Below, one piece after another: positions 1 to 8,805 of a stretch of 64,000 nt of DNA. Both the position numbers and the translations under genes were made by a program. The notes beneath the pieces were generated by a model. It was given only the letters and a program-made list of their open reading frames with translations. It ran no database searches and was not told the DNA's origin. Every line of letters starts with the position of its first letter. The stretch's first letter is position 1. Source of the stretch: Streptomyces griseoviridis (GTDB lineage Bacteria; Actinomycetota; Actinomycetes; Streptomycetales; Streptomycetaceae); assembly GCA_014649155.1 (NCBI GenBank), contig BMSM01000005.1:186001-250000 (forward strand), in the 5' to 3' direction.

Positions 1-333
1 GATGTGCGCGCGCGCCTTCGCGGCGTCGTTGAACACGCCCGTCGACTCGATGACGACGTCGACCCCGAGGCGGCCCCAGGGCAGCTGGGCCGGGTCGCGC
101 TCGCCGAGGACCTCGACCACGGTGTCGCCGACCTTGAGCGACGAGCCCTCCACGGTGACCTGCTGCGGCAGCGGCCCGTACACGCTGTCGTACTTCAGCA
201 GGTTCGCCAGGCTCTCCGCGCTGGCCAGGTCGTTGACCGCGGCCACACGGATGTCGGCGCCGGAGTGGAGCAGGGCACGGAAGTAGCTGCGGCCGATGCG
301 GCCGAATCCGTTGATTCCCACAGTGAGTGTCAT
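1..333 (-). CDS. gap: Glyceraldehyde-3-phosphate dehydrogenase, N-terminal part (runs off window)
   Basis: Only the first 111 codons are present; the rest lies beyond base 1. The product begins MTLTVGINGFGRIGR, the NAD-binding Rossmann signature of type I GAPDH, and continues through the conserved AAVNDLA and LLKYDSVYG segments to the ESTGVF motif. The enzyme oxidises glyceraldehyde-3-phosphate to 1,3-bisphosphoglycerate in cytosolic glycolysis. The ATG at 331-333 is at the family's usual N-terminus. The 234 bases upstream (334-567) hold no gene and should contain the promoter. Whether this is the main glycolytic copy or a second paralogue cannot be told from the fragment. Confidence 0.93.
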   Translation of the reverse strand, partial: MTLTVGINGFGRIGRSYFRALLHSGADIRVAAVNDLASAESLANLLKYDSVYGPLPQQVTVEGSSLKVGDTVVEVLGERDPAQLPWGRLGVDVVIESTGVFNDAAKARAHI

Positions 334-567
334 GAATCCCGTCCTGATGGAGAGCCTCGCAGCACTGGCTGCGCGGGCGGTGTCATGTCATGTTTTCGTA
401 AGCGGTGTTGCACTCCTCACGCGGAAGGATAACGTCGATCAGCCGACGCGGTGGAACAGGCACCGCCTCGGCGGGGCACCGAGTTCCCAGGGACGGGACC
501 GTCAGTCCGGCGGCAGAACATAATGCGCCAGGCCCGCAGATAATCAGCCACCTCGTATACGGCGCGG

Positions 568-1848
568 CTATTGCCGCCGGGAGAAGCCGGGCAGGGGCAG
601 CGGGACCGCCGCTCCTTCGGCGCGGTGGCCCGCGATGTTCACATGGATGCCGTCACCCACGTCGTACGCCGGATTGATGCTGTTGGGCGCGACCGGGTCC
701 TTGATGGTGTGGTCGAAGTCGACGAGGCCGTCGCACGCGCCGCCGCAGGTGCCCCGGTCGCGCACGAACGTGCCGATGTCCCAGCGGTGCCGGTTCATCC
801 GGTCGGTGTAGATCGGGCGGGGCGTGACCGGTACGACGTGGACCGCGACGCCCGCCGCGCGCAGCCGGGCGAAGACCTCCCGGTAGGCGGCGACCACCTG
901 GCCGGCCGTGCAGCCGTTCTGGAGGTCGTTGGTGCCGTAGAAGAAGATCACGTCCGTCACGCCGTGCAGGGCGAGGACGTCCCGGCCGAGCCGGGACGCG
1001 GCGTCGAGGCCGGCGATCCCGGCCGGTGAGCCGGGGCAGTCCGGGGCGGCGGTGGTGCCGTTGACTCCCGCGTTGGCGACGGCCAGTTGCCGGTCGGCGG
1101 GCAGCTCCCGGGTGATGCGGCGGGCGAGGACGTCGGTCCACCGGTTGTCGGTGGCCGGCGGGGTGCAGCCCGGACCGCAGTCCAGGCTCCCGGCGCCGTC
1201 CACGACGGAACTGCCATAGGCGACGACCGTCCCCTTCACCCGGGGATTGCGGACGTCGACCGCGCTCACCAGGTAGGTGGCACCGGTCTCCGCGGTGAAG
1301 GCCGCGGCAGCGGCGTCCGTGGCGTGGTCGCCGCTGCCGGGCGGGGTGAGGTAGTTGCGCCGCCAGGCGGCGCCGTGCTCCCCGGGCCGTACGGCGCCGG
1401 GCACGTGGAGGCTGACGGCGAGGTCGGTCCCCGGCCCGGTGCCGAGGGCGACCGGGTCGCTCCACACCTCGCCGTGGGCCGGGACGGTCACCGAGCGCTG
1501 GCCGCCGAAGGTGAGGACGCGGGTGGTGCCCGCCCGGGTGGTGGCCCCGCCGTCCGCGCTGACGGCCACCGCGCCGCGGCCGAGGGCGAGCGGCGCGTCG
1601 GAGAACGTGTTCTGGACCCGCACCCGCACCGCGTCGCCGCCCTGGCTCAGCCGGGCGATGGAGCGGAGCGTCTGGTCGTCGAGGGACGCCGCCGACAGCC
1701 CCTGCTGGGACTGCGCCCACGAGGTGTGCCAGGCGCGGCCCGCCGGGGCGGCGGCGGAGCCCGAGCCGAAGGCCGGGGCGGAGACGGTGAGGGAGGCGAG
1801 GAGCAGGGCGGCCGCCGTCAGGGCGCCGGTCTTCCTGGTCAGGTGCAC
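568..1848 (-). CDS. Secreted SGNH/GDSL-family hydrolase (lipase/esterase-like)
   Basis: A 426-residue exported hydrolase. A basic start (HLTRKTG) is followed by a hydrophobic segment and AFGSGSAAAPA, a likely signal peptide. The SGNH blocks appear in order: VVAYGSSVVDG with the candidate nucleophile Ser, FFYGTNDL (block III Gly-x-Asn-Asp), and GDGIHVNIAGH with the Asp-x-x-His pair. The length fits actinobacterial extracellular SGNH esterases that have an N-terminal beta-rich region. I chose GTG at 1848 because the signal peptide follows directly; an in-frame ATG at 1908 would add 20 polar residues. It ends next to gap and has no pathway neighbours. The substrate is unknown. Confidence 0.85.
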   Translation of the reverse strand: MHLTRKTGALTAAALLLASLTVSAPAFGSGSAAAPAGRAWHTSWAQSQQGLSAASLDDQTLRSIARLSQGGDAVRVRVQNTFSDAPLALGRGAVAVSADGGATTRAGTTRVLTFGGQRSVTVPAHGEVWSDPVALGTGPGTDLAVSLHVPGAVRPGEHGAAWRRNYLTPPGSGDHATDAAAAAFTAETGATYLVSAVDVRNPRVKGTVVAYGSSVVDGAGSLDCGPGCTPPATDNRWTDVLARRITRELPADRQLAVANAGVNGTTAAPDCPGSPAGIAGLDAASRLGRDVLALHGVTDVIFFYGTNDLQNGCTAGQVVAAYREVFARLRAAGVAVHVVPVTPRPIYTDRMNRHRWDIGTFVRDRGTCGGACDGLVDFDHTIKDPVAPNSINPAYDVGDGIHVNIAGHRAEGAAVPLPLPGFSRRQ

Positions 1849-1982
1849 GATGTACCCGTCTGTCGGTCGGAAGCGGTGACTCGGCCACTCGGTGCTTGAC
1901 GGGGACATGGTCGAGGAGGCATCCGCCGCGTCGCAAGGGGGCCGGTCCCGGCGGCCGTTCAGGACGCGGGTGGCGGCGGCGG

Positions 1983-3863
1983 TCAGGGCCGCAGGTGCCG
2001 GCGGCGGTCGGCGGCGGCCCGCTCGTAGGCCGCGCGGGCACCGGCGACGGCCGGCCGCGCGGCGACCTCGGCCACCGGCACGTCCCACCACGCCTCGGCC
2101 GCGGGAGCGGTCGGCGCCGGGTCGGTCTCGACGTACACGCAGGTCGGACGGGTCGCGGCGCGGGCAGTGGCCAGGGCCGCGCGCAGCTCGCCCACGGTCC
2201 TGGCGCGCAGCACGTCCATACCGAGGCTGGCGGCGTTGGCCGCGAGGTCCACCGGCAGCGGGCCGCCGGTGAACGAACCGTCGGCGGCCCGGTACCGGTA
2301 GGCCGTGCCGAACCGCTCGGCGCCCACCGCCTCGGAGAGCCCGCCGATGGAGGCGTACCCGTGGTTCTGGAGGACGACCAGCTTGACGGGGAGGTCCTCC
2401 TGCACCGCCGTGACGATCTCCGTCGGGTTCATCAGATAGGTGCCGTCCCCGGCCAGCGCCCACACCGGGGTGTCCGGTGCCGCCTGCCGGACCCCGAGGG
2501 CGGCCGGGATCTCGTAGCCCATGCAGGAGTAGCCGTATTCCAGGTGGTACTGGCGCGGGGAGCGGGCCCGCCACAGTTTGTGCAGGTCGCCGGGGAGCGA
2601 CCCGGCCGCGTTGATCACCACGTCCGTGTCCCCGACCACCGCGTCCAGCGCCCCGATCACCTGCGTCTGCGTCGGCACCGCGCTGTCGTCGGGAGCGCGC
2701 AGGGCCGCCTCCGCGATCCGCTCCCAGCGCTCCTTCCCGGCGCGGTACTCGGCCGCGTACCCGGGGTCCACCCGGTGCCCGGCGAGCCCCGTGCCGAGCG
2801 CCTCCAGACCGGCCCGCGCGTCGCAGACCAGGGTGCGGGCGGCGAGCTTGTGGGCGTCGAAGGCGGTGATGTTGAGGTTGAGGAACCGGACCTCGGGGTG
2901 CTGGAAGAGGGTGCCGGAGGCGGTGGTGAAGTCGGTGTACCGGGTGCCGACGCCGATCACCAGGTCGGCGGTGCGGGCCAGCGCGTCGGCGACGGCGGTG
3001 CCGGTGTGGCCGATGCCGCCGACCTCGGCCGGGTGGTCGTGGCGCAGGGCGCCCTTGCCCGCCTGGGTGGTGGCGACGGGGATGCCGGTGGCGTCGGCCA
3101 GCTCCCGCAGCGCGGCCTCGGCCTCGCTGTGGTGTACGCCGCCGCCCGCGACGATCAGGGGACGCGCGGCGGACCGTACCGCCCGTACCGCGTCGGCGAG
3201 TTCGAGCGGGTCGGGCGCGGGGCGCCGTACCCGCCAGACGCGGTCCGCGAAGAAGTCCTCGGGCCAGTCGTACGCCTCGGTCTGCACGTCCTGGGGGAGG
3301 GCGAGGGTGACCGCGCCGGTCTCGGCCGGGTCGGCGAGGACCCGCGCGGCCTGGAGCGCGGCGGGGATCAGCGCCTCGGCGCGGGTGACGCGGTCGAAGT
3401 ACCGGGAGACCGGGCGCAGGGTGTCGTTGACCGAGACGTCACCGGCCGCGGGGTGTTCGAGCTGCTGGAGGAGCGGGTCGGCGGGGTGGGCGGCGAAATA
3501 GTCGCCGGGGAGCAGCAGCACCGGCAGGCGGTTGACGGTGGCGAGGGCGGCGCCCGTGACCAGGTTGGTGGCGCCGGGGCCGATCGACGTCGTCACGGCC
3601 TGGGCGGAGAGGCGGTTGAGGTGGCGGGCGTGGGCGACCGCCGCGTGCACCATGGCCTGTTCGCTGCGGCCCTGGTGGTACGGCATCAGGTCCGCGTACT
3701 CGACCAGTGCCTGGCCGATCCCCGCCACGTTGCCGTGTCCGAAGATCCCCCAGGTGCCGGTGATCAGCCGGTGCCGTACGCCGTCCCGTTCGGTGTACTG
3801 GGCGGCCAGGAACCGCACCAGGGCCTGGGCGGTGGTCAGCCGGCGGACGCGGGCGGCGCTCAT
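1983..3863 (-). CDS. iolD: 3D-(3,5/4)-trihydroxycyclohexane-1,2-dione hydrolase (IolD)
   Basis: A 626-residue ThDP-dependent enzyme that opens the ring of the diketo-inositol intermediate in myo-inositol catabolism. The N-terminal PYR domain has the catalytic-glutamate context HQGRSEQAM and the segment SIGPGATNLVTGAA. The middle domain has the usual TPP_enzyme_M fold segment IVAGGGVHHSEAE. The C-terminal PP domain carries the cofactor motif GDGTYLMNPTEIV and the strongly IolD-like run LQNHGYASIGGLS. The length matches IolD. The ATG at 3861-3863 overlaps the iolB stop (ATGA), so translation is probably coupled. It is the last gene of the leftward iol operon. Confidence 0.95.
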   Translation of the reverse strand: MSAARVRRLTTAQALVRFLAAQYTERDGVRHRLITGTWGIFGHGNVAGIGQALVEYADLMPYHQGRSEQAMVHAAVAHARHLNRLSAQAVTTSIGPGATNLVTGAALATVNRLPVLLLPGDYFAAHPADPLLQQLEHPAAGDVSVNDTLRPVSRYFDRVTRAEALIPAALQAARVLADPAETGAVTLALPQDVQTEAYDWPEDFFADRVWRVRRPAPDPLELADAVRAVRSAARPLIVAGGGVHHSEAEAALRELADATGIPVATTQAGKGALRHDHPAEVGGIGHTGTAVADALARTADLVIGVGTRYTDFTTASGTLFQHPEVRFLNLNITAFDAHKLAARTLVCDARAGLEALGTGLAGHRVDPGYAAEYRAGKERWERIAEAALRAPDDSAVPTQTQVIGALDAVVGDTDVVINAAGSLPGDLHKLWRARSPRQYHLEYGYSCMGYEIPAALGVRQAAPDTPVWALAGDGTYLMNPTEIVTAVQEDLPVKLVVLQNHGYASIGGLSEAVGAERFGTAYRYRAADGSFTGGPLPVDLAANAASLGMDVLRARTVGELRAALATARAATRPTCVYVETDPAPTAPAAEAWWDVPVAEVAARPAVAGARAAYERAAADRRRHLRP

Positions 3864-4741
3864 GCGGTGGCCTCCGGGGCGGCGCAGAGGGGGAGCCGGG
3901 GGTCGACGGGCTGTCCGGGCCAGGTGGCGCGGACCCAGGCGTGGTCCGGGTGGTCGCTGATCAGCCAGGCGCGGTCGGCGGCCGGGCCGGCCATGACGTT
4001 GAGGTAGTACATGTGGTGGCCCGGCACGGCCATCGACGGGCCGTGCCAGCCGTCGGGGACGAGCACCACGTCGCCGTCGCGCACCTCGGCCAGCACGTCG
4101 GTGCCGCGGCCGTGGCCGGAGGGGGAGACCCGCTGGTAGCCGAGGCCGGGGACGCCCTCGTGGCCGGTGAACTCGAAGTAGTAGATCTCCTCCAGCTCCG
4201 CCTCCTCGCCGGGGCGGTGTTCGTCGTGCTTGTGGGGCGGGAAGGACGACCAGTTGCCGCCGGGGGTGATGACCTCGACGGCGATCAGCCGGTCGCAGTC
4301 GTAGGTGTCGGCGGCGGCGAAGTTGTTGACCTGGCGGGAGCAGGCGCCCGCGCCGCGCAGTTCCACGGGGACGTGCCGGGCCGGCCCGTAGCGGGCGGGG
4401 AGGCGGCGGGCGCAGCGGGCGCCGGCGAGGGCGAACCGGCCGCCGGCGGCGGAGGTGACGGTGACCCGGGCGTCGCGCGGGACGTAGGCGAAGTCGCTGA
4501 CCGCGCTGAACACGTCGGCGCGGCCGTGCAGTGCGAAGACGGCGTCGTCCGCGGTGACCGCGCAGGAGCCCGACAGCGGCAGCACGATCCACTCGCTGTC
4601 CCCGCTGTCGAAGGTGTGCGAGCCGTCCGGGGGGAGGGGGAGGATCCGCAGACCGCTGTACCCCCATCCGGCGCTCTCGGGTGTCACGTCCACCGCGTAG
4701 GGACCGTTGCCCGCCGTGCCCGCGGACAGGTGGTACGTCAT
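3860..4741 (-). CDS. iolB: 5-deoxy-glucuronate isomerase (IolB)
   Basis: A 293-residue KduI/IolB-type double cupin that converts 5-deoxy-glucuronate to 2-deoxy-5-keto-gluconate, the step after IolD. The metal-site run PPHKHDEHRPGE and the following ELEEIYYFEF are diagnostic of IolB; a downstream VPDGWHGPSMA supplies a further His. It sits between the aldolase-like gene and iolD, with 4-base ATGA overlaps at both ends, so the three genes form one translationally coupled unit. The start ATG is at 4739-4741. No oddities. Confidence 0.95.
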   Translation of the reverse strand: MTYHLSAGTAGNGPYAVDVTPESAGWGYSGLRILPLPPDGSHTFDSGDSEWIVLPLSGSCAVTADDAVFALHGRADVFSAVSDFAYVPRDARVTVTSAAGGRFALAGARCARRLPARYGPARHVPVELRGAGACSRQVNNFAAADTYDCDRLIAVEVITPGGNWSSFPPHKHDEHRPGEEAELEEIYYFEFTGHEGVPGLGYQRVSPSGHGRGTDVLAEVRDGDVVLVPDGWHGPSMAVPGHHMYYLNVMAGPAADRAWLISDHPDHAWVRATWPGQPVDPRLPLCAAPEATA

Positions 4742-5634
4742 CTGGAGTCTCCTTCTCGCAACAGCCCGACGGCCGTGTCCACCGCCCGCTCCACGCTGCC
4801 CTCGGCCGGGTAGAGCAGCGAACGGCCCACGACCAGACCCCGCACGGTCGGCAGCCGCAGCGCCGCGCGCCAGCGCGCGTACGCCGCCTCCTGATCGTGC
4901 CCCGCATCGCCGCCGAGCAGCACCACCGGCAGGGTGGAGGCGCGCAGGACTCCGGCCATGTCGGCGGGGTCGCGGGTGACGGGCAGTTTCAGCCAGGTGT
5001 AGGCGGAGGTGCCGCCGAGCCCGGAGGCGACGGCTATGGACCGGGTGACCGCGTCGGCGGACAGGTCGGTGCGCAGCCGGCCCCCGACGCGCCGGCACCA
5101 GAACGGTTCCACGAAGACCGGCAGCCGGTGCGCGGCCATGGCGTCCACGGCACGGGCGGCGGACTCCAGGGTGGCCAGCGATCCCGGGTCGGCCGGGTCG
5201 ACGCGCAGCAGCAGCTTGCCCGCGTCGAAGCGGAGCCGGGCGAGATCCTCCGCCCGGTGTCCGGTGAACCGGTCGTCCAGCTCGAAGGCGGCGCCCGCGA
5301 GCCCGCCCCGGTTCATCGACCCCATGGCGACCTTGCCCTCCAGGGCGCCGAGCAGCAGCAGGTCCTCCAGGACGTCGGCGGTGGCCAGCACCCCGTCCAC
5401 GCCCGGCCGGGCCAGCGCGGCGCACAGCCGCCCCAGCAGATCCGCCCGGTCGGCCATCGCCAGCGGGCGGTCCCCGACGCCGAGGGCGCCGCGCGCCGGA
5501 TGGTCGGCGGCCACGATCATCAGCCGCCCGCCGGGCCCGAGCAGCGGGCGGCGCACCCGGCGGGCCGCCGCCTCGGCGACCGCCTCCGGGTGCCGGGCTC
5601 TGACCTCGGTGAGGTCGGCGGGGGTCAGGGGCAC
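4738..5634 (-). CDS. TIM-barrel aldolase-like protein of the inositol cluster (Cgl0158-type)
   Basis: A 298-residue protein, first gene of the leftward iol operon. It resembles the (beta/alpha)8 proteins of actinobacterial inositol loci (Cgl0158-like, distantly related to DeoC/LacD aldolases). Landmarks are LMIVAADHPARGALG, MGSMNRGGLAG and TWLKLPV, whose Lys is a candidate Schiff-base residue. By position it may do the IolC/IolJ part of the pathway (cleavage of deoxy-keto-gluconate phosphate); that is inference. I chose GTG at 5634 because GGAG lies about 7 bases upstream; longer in-frame starts would run into the operator region. Its stop overlaps the iolB start. Confidence 0.8.
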   Translation of the reverse strand: MPLTPADLTEVRARHPEAVAEAAARRVRRPLLGPGGRLMIVAADHPARGALGVGDRPLAMADRADLLGRLCAALARPGVDGVLATADVLEDLLLLGALEGKVAMGSMNRGGLAGAAFELDDRFTGHRAEDLARLRFDAGKLLLRVDPADPGSLATLESAARAVDAMAAHRLPVFVEPFWCRRVGGRLRTDLSADAVTRSIAVASGLGGTSAYTWLKLPVTRDPADMAGVLRASTLPVVLLGGDAGHDQEAAYARWRAALRLPTVRGLVVGRSLLYPAEGSVERAVDTAVGLLREGDSR

Positions 5635-5702
5635 GACGGGACTCCGTTCGGGAGGGCAGGGGTAGCTCCGGCCGCCGGGGGTAGAGATCGGTCGCTCTTC
5701 CA

Positions 5703-5732
5703 GGTGTAGGACGCCCGGTACGACCCTGTCAA
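5703..5732 (-). promoter_or_regulatory. Candidate promoter of the leftward iol operon
   Basis: On the minus strand TTGACA (5732-5727) is followed after 18 bases by TACACC (5708-5703), a reasonable sigma-70/HrdB-like pair, about 70 bases upstream of the first gene. It lies just left of the inverted repeat at 5745-5769, so a repressor bound there would affect it. Confidence 0.5.
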
Positions 5733-5744
5733 CGCTTTGTACGG

Positions 5745-5769
5745 ACATTCGAACCTACAGGTTGAATGT
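5745..5769. promoter_or_regulatory. Inverted-repeat operator between the divergent inositol operons
   Basis: Two near-perfect half-sites, ACATTCGAACCT and AGGTTGAATGT, meet head to head with a two-base centre; they differ by one extra G in the left arm. The site lies midway between the two divergent TTGACA promoters. It is a plausible binding site for an inositol-responsive repressor. The GntR protein at 12626 has a different-looking site of its own, so the regulator may be encoded elsewhere. Confidence 0.65.
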
Positions 5770-5770
5770 C

Positions 5771-5799
5771 TTGACAAGGTATGCGGGACGCATTTGTAT
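5771..5799 (+). promoter_or_regulatory. Candidate promoter of the inositol ABC importer operon
   Basis: TTGACA (5771-5776) is followed after 17 bases by TTGTAT (5794-5799), 66 bases before the start codon of the binding-protein gene. The -35 box directly abuts the inverted repeat, so repressor binding would occlude it. Confidence 0.5.
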
Positions 5800-5864
5800 C
5801 CGGTCCCAGCGCAAGGCCTTCTCCACGGCACAGGCTCACCCGTCGACAGTGAGGTGCACGAAAG

Positions 5865-6914
5865 ATGGACCGTTCCGCTCCCGCCCGGCCACCCCGTCCC
5901 GCCCGGCACCGCTCCCCCCGCCGGCTCGTCCCCGTCCTGGCGCTGGCCGCGGCGGCGGCCCTGACGCTGGCGGGCTGCTCCAGCGGCTCCGGGGGCAAGG
6001 CGGCCGACGGGAAGGACGCGTCCGAGGCTGCCGCGGGCCGGGCGGACACCCCCCGGATGACGGTCGCCCTGATCACCCACCAGGCGGCCGGCGACACCTT
6101 CTGGGACATCGTCCGCAAGGGCGCCGAGGCCGCCGCCGCCAAGGACAACGTCAAGCTCGTCTACGCCCACGACCCCAACGCCGGCAACCAGGCGAGTCTG
6201 GTGCGCAACGCCATCGACCAGAAGGTCGACGGCATCGCCGTCACCCTCGCCAAGCCGGACGCGCTGAAGGGCGTGGTGGCCGAGGCGCGGCGGGCGGGGA
6301 TACCCGTCGTCGGCCTCAACTCCGGTCTCGGCGACTGGAAGCGGATGGGGCTGACGGAGTTCTTCGGCCAGGACGAGAGCGTGGCCGGCGAGGCGTTCGG
6401 CAGGAAGCTCGACGAGGTCGGCGCGAAGAGGGCCGTCTGTGTCCTGCACGAACAGGGCAACGTCGGCCTCACCCAGCGCTGCGACGGGGTGCGGAAGACC
6501 TTCACGGGCACGGTGGAGAACCTTTACGTCAACGGCACCGACATGCCGTCCGTCCAGTCCACGATCACCGCCAGACTCCGGCAGGACGGCGCCGTCGACC
6601 ACGTCGTCACCCTCGGTGCGCCGTTCGCCATGGCCGCGGTGAAGTCGGCGGCCGAGGCCGGCGGCACGGCGAAGGTCGCCACCTTCGACCTCAACAAGGA
6701 GCTGACCGGCGCCATCCGGCAGGGCGACATCGAGTTCGCCGTCGACCAGCAGCCCTACCTCCAGGGCTACCTGGCCGTCGACGGGCTGTGGCTCTACGAG
6801 AACAACGGCAACTACAGCGGAGGCGGCGAGCAGCCCGTGCTGACCGGGCCGGCCTTCGTGGACAAGTCCAACGTCGAGCGGATCGCGCGGTACGCGGCGA
6901 AGGGCACCCGGTGA
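5865..6914 (+). CDS. Sugar/inositol ABC importer, substrate-binding lipoprotein
   Basis: A 349-residue periplasmic-binding-protein type I (RbsB/IbpA-like) lipoprotein. An Arg-rich N-terminus and a hydrophobic stretch end in the lipobox LAGC, so it should be anchored on the outer face of the membrane. The mature part shows MTVALITHQAAGDTFWD, the repeated IDQKVDGIAVTLAKP and the hinge segment FDLNKELTGAI of the family. GAGG lies about 10 bases before the ATG. Its stop overlaps the permease start by 4 bases. The location opposite iolB/iolD makes myo-inositol or a related cyclitol the likely ligand, but no residue proves this. Confidence 0.88.
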   Translation: MDRSAPARPPRPARHRSPRRLVPVLALAAAAALTLAGCSSGSGGKAADGKDASEAAAGRADTPRMTVALITHQAAGDTFWDIVRKGAEAAAAKDNVKLVYAHDPNAGNQASLVRNAIDQKVDGIAVTLAKPDALKGVVAEARRAGIPVVGLNSGLGDWKRMGLTEFFGQDESVAGEAFGRKLDEVGAKRAVCVLHEQGNVGLTQRCDGVRKTFTGTVENLYVNGTDMPSVQSTITARLRQDGAVDHVVTLGAPFAMAAVKSAAEAGGTAKVATFDLNKELTGAIRQGDIEFAVDQQPYLQGYLAVDGLWLYENNGNYSGGGEQPVLTGPAFVDKSNVERIARYAAKGTR

Positions 6915-7966
6915 CGAGCGGCGTCCCCCGGGCGGTGACCGCCGCACCGGCCGCCGGGCCGGGCCGGGCTCGACGCCCGCTCGCGCAGCGGCTGCTGGCC
7001 CGCCCCGAGACCGGTGTCCTGCTCGGCGCCGTCGCCGTACTCGTCTTCTTCCTGATCGCGGCGCCCTCGGTCCGCCAGGGCGGCTCGATGGCGACCGTCC
7101 TCTACCAGTCCTCCACCCTCGGCATCATGGCGCTGCCGGTGGCCCTGCTGATGATCGGCGGCGAGTTCGACCTGTCCGCCGGCGTCGCCGTGGTCACCTC
7201 GGCGCTCACCGCTAGCATGCTCAGCTACCAGCTCACCGTGAACGTCTGGACGGGCGTCCTGGTCGCCCTGGCGGTCTCCCTCGCCGTCGGCGCGTTCAAC
7301 GGCTGGCTGCTGGTGAGGACCCGGCTGCCCAGCTTCCTCGTCACCCTCGGCACCTTCCTGATCCTGCAGGGCGTCAACCTCGCCGTCACCAAGCTCGTCA
7401 CCGGCAACGTCGCCACCGATGACATCAGCGACATGGACGGCTTCGGCCAGGCCGAGGCCCTCTTCGCCTCCTCCTTCGGCGTCGGCGGCGTCCAGGTGAG
7501 GATCACGGTGGTGTGGTGGCTGGTCTTCGCCGCCCTCGCCACCTGGGTGCTGCTGCGCACCCGGTACGGCAACTGGGTCTTCGCCGTCGGCGGGGACCAG
7601 GAGAGCGCCCGCGCGGTCGGCGTGCCCGTCACCTTCACCAAGATCTCCCTGTTCACGCTGGTCGGCTTCGGCGCCTGGTTCACCGGCATGCACCAGCTCT
7701 TCTCCTTCAACACCGTGCAGTCCGGCGAGGGCGTCGGCCAGGAGCTGATCTACATCGCCGCCGCCGTCATCGGCGGCTGCCTGCTGACCGGCGGCCAGGG
7801 CTCCGCGATCGGCCCGGTCTTCGGCGCCTTCATGTTCGGCATGGTCAACCAGGGCATCGTCTACGCCGGATGGAACCCCGACTGGTTCAAGGCGTTCCTC
7901 GGCGTCATGCTGCTCGGGGCCGTCCTCGTCGATCTGTGGGTCCGCCGCACGGCGGCCCGGAGGTGA
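6911..7966 (+). CDS. Sugar/inositol ABC importer, permease (RbsC-type)
   Basis: A 351-residue inner-membrane permease of the BPD_transp_2 family. After a short Ala/Arg-rich N-terminus it has about ten hydrophobic segments. The characteristic [19 protein letters not shown] and [20 protein letters not shown] are near-diagnostic of monosaccharide-type permeases. I chose the GTG at 6911 because it overlaps the lipoprotein stop (GTGA) and matches the family N-terminus. The downstream ATPase follows after 4 bases. Confidence 0.9.
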   Translation: MTSGVPRAVTAAPAAGPGRARRPLAQRLLARPETGVLLGAVAVLVFFLIAAPSVRQGGSMATVLYQSSTLGIMALPVALLMIGGEFDLSAGVAVVTSALTASMLSYQLTVNVWTGVLVALAVSLAVGAFNGWLLVRTRLPSFLVTLGTFLILQGVNLAVTKLVTGNVATDDISDMDGFGQAEALFASSFGVGGVQVRITVVWWLVFAALATWVLLRTRYGNWVFAVGGDQESARAVGVPVTFTKISLFTLVGFGAWFTGMHQLFSFNTVQSGEGVGQELIYIAAAVIGGCLLTGGQGSAIGPVFGAFMFGMVNQGIVYAGWNPDWFKAFLGVMLLGAVLVDLWVRRTAARR

Positions 7967-7970
7967 GCGC

Positions 7971-8804
7971 ATGACCGGCACACCCCTCGCGGAGCTGCGC
8001 GGAGCCGGGAAGTCCTACGGCACGGTCCGCGCGCTGCACGGCGTCGACCTCGCCGTCCACCCCGGCCGGGTGACCTGCGTGCTCGGCGACAACGGCGCCG
8101 GCAAGTCCACCCTCATCAAGATCATCTCGGGGCTGCACCAGCACACCGAGGGCACGTACCTGGTCGACGGCGCACCCGTACGGTTCACCACCCCGCGCGA
8201 GGCCCTGGACCGGGGCATCGCCGCCGTCTACCAGGACCTGGCCACCGTGCCGCTGATGCCGGTGTGGCGGAACTTCTTCCTCGGCTCCGAACTCACCAAG
8301 GGCCCCTGGCCCGTCCGCCGCCTCGACATCGCCCGCATGAAACGGACCGCCGACGCGGAACTGCGGGCCATGGGCATCGCCCTGGACGACCTGGAACAGC
8401 CCGTCGGCACCCTCTCCGGCGGCCAGCGCCAGTGCGTCGCCATCGCCCGAGCCGTCCACTTCGGCGCCCGCGTCCTCATCCTCGACGAACCCACCGCCGC
8501 GCTCGGCGTCAAGCAGTCCGGCGTGGTGCTCAAGTACGTCGCCGCCGCCCGCGAGCGCGGCCTCGGCGTCGTCCTCATCACCCACAACCCCCACCACGCC
8601 CACCTGGTCGGCGACCACTTCACCGTGCTCCGCCTGGGCACCGTGGAACTCTCCGCGGCCCGCGCCGACATCACCCTCGCCGAACTCACCGACCACATGG
8701 CGGGCGGCACCGAACTGGACGCCCTGAAACACGAGCTGGCGCAGTCCGGCGGGATCGGCCCGGCCGCGCCCCCCGACGCCTCCCCGCGGGAAGGACACAC
8801 CTGA
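7971..8804 (+). CDS. Sugar/inositol ABC importer, ATP-binding protein with a single NBD
   Basis: A 277-residue cytosolic ATPase with Walker [10 protein letters not shown], signature [14 protein letters not shown], Walker B VLILDEP and switch His in LITHNPHH. Most monosaccharide importers use a ~500-residue protein with two fused nucleotide-binding domains (RbsA, MglA). This one has only one, as in FrcA, so it must act as a homodimer. The start has a strong GGAGG 7-8 bases upstream. It is followed after one base by the TIM-barrel gene. Confidence 0.9.
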   Translation: MTGTPLAELRGAGKSYGTVRALHGVDLAVHPGRVTCVLGDNGAGKSTLIKIISGLHQHTEGTYLVDGAPVRFTTPREALDRGIAAVYQDLATVPLMPVWRNFFLGSELTKGPWPVRRLDIARMKRTADAELRAMGIALDDLEQPVGTLSGGQRQCVAIARAVHFGARVLILDEPTAALGVKQSGVVLKYVAAARERGLGVVLITHNPHHAHLVGDHFTVLRLGTVELSAARADITLAELTDHMAGGTELDALKHELAQSGGIGPAAPPDASPREGHT

Positions 8805-8805
8805 C

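Noticed and set aside
1896..4007. A 703-codon rightward frame opposite iolD
   Set aside because: It is antisense to a gene with full ThDP-enzyme motifs; long antisense frames are a normal result of high GC at the third codon position.
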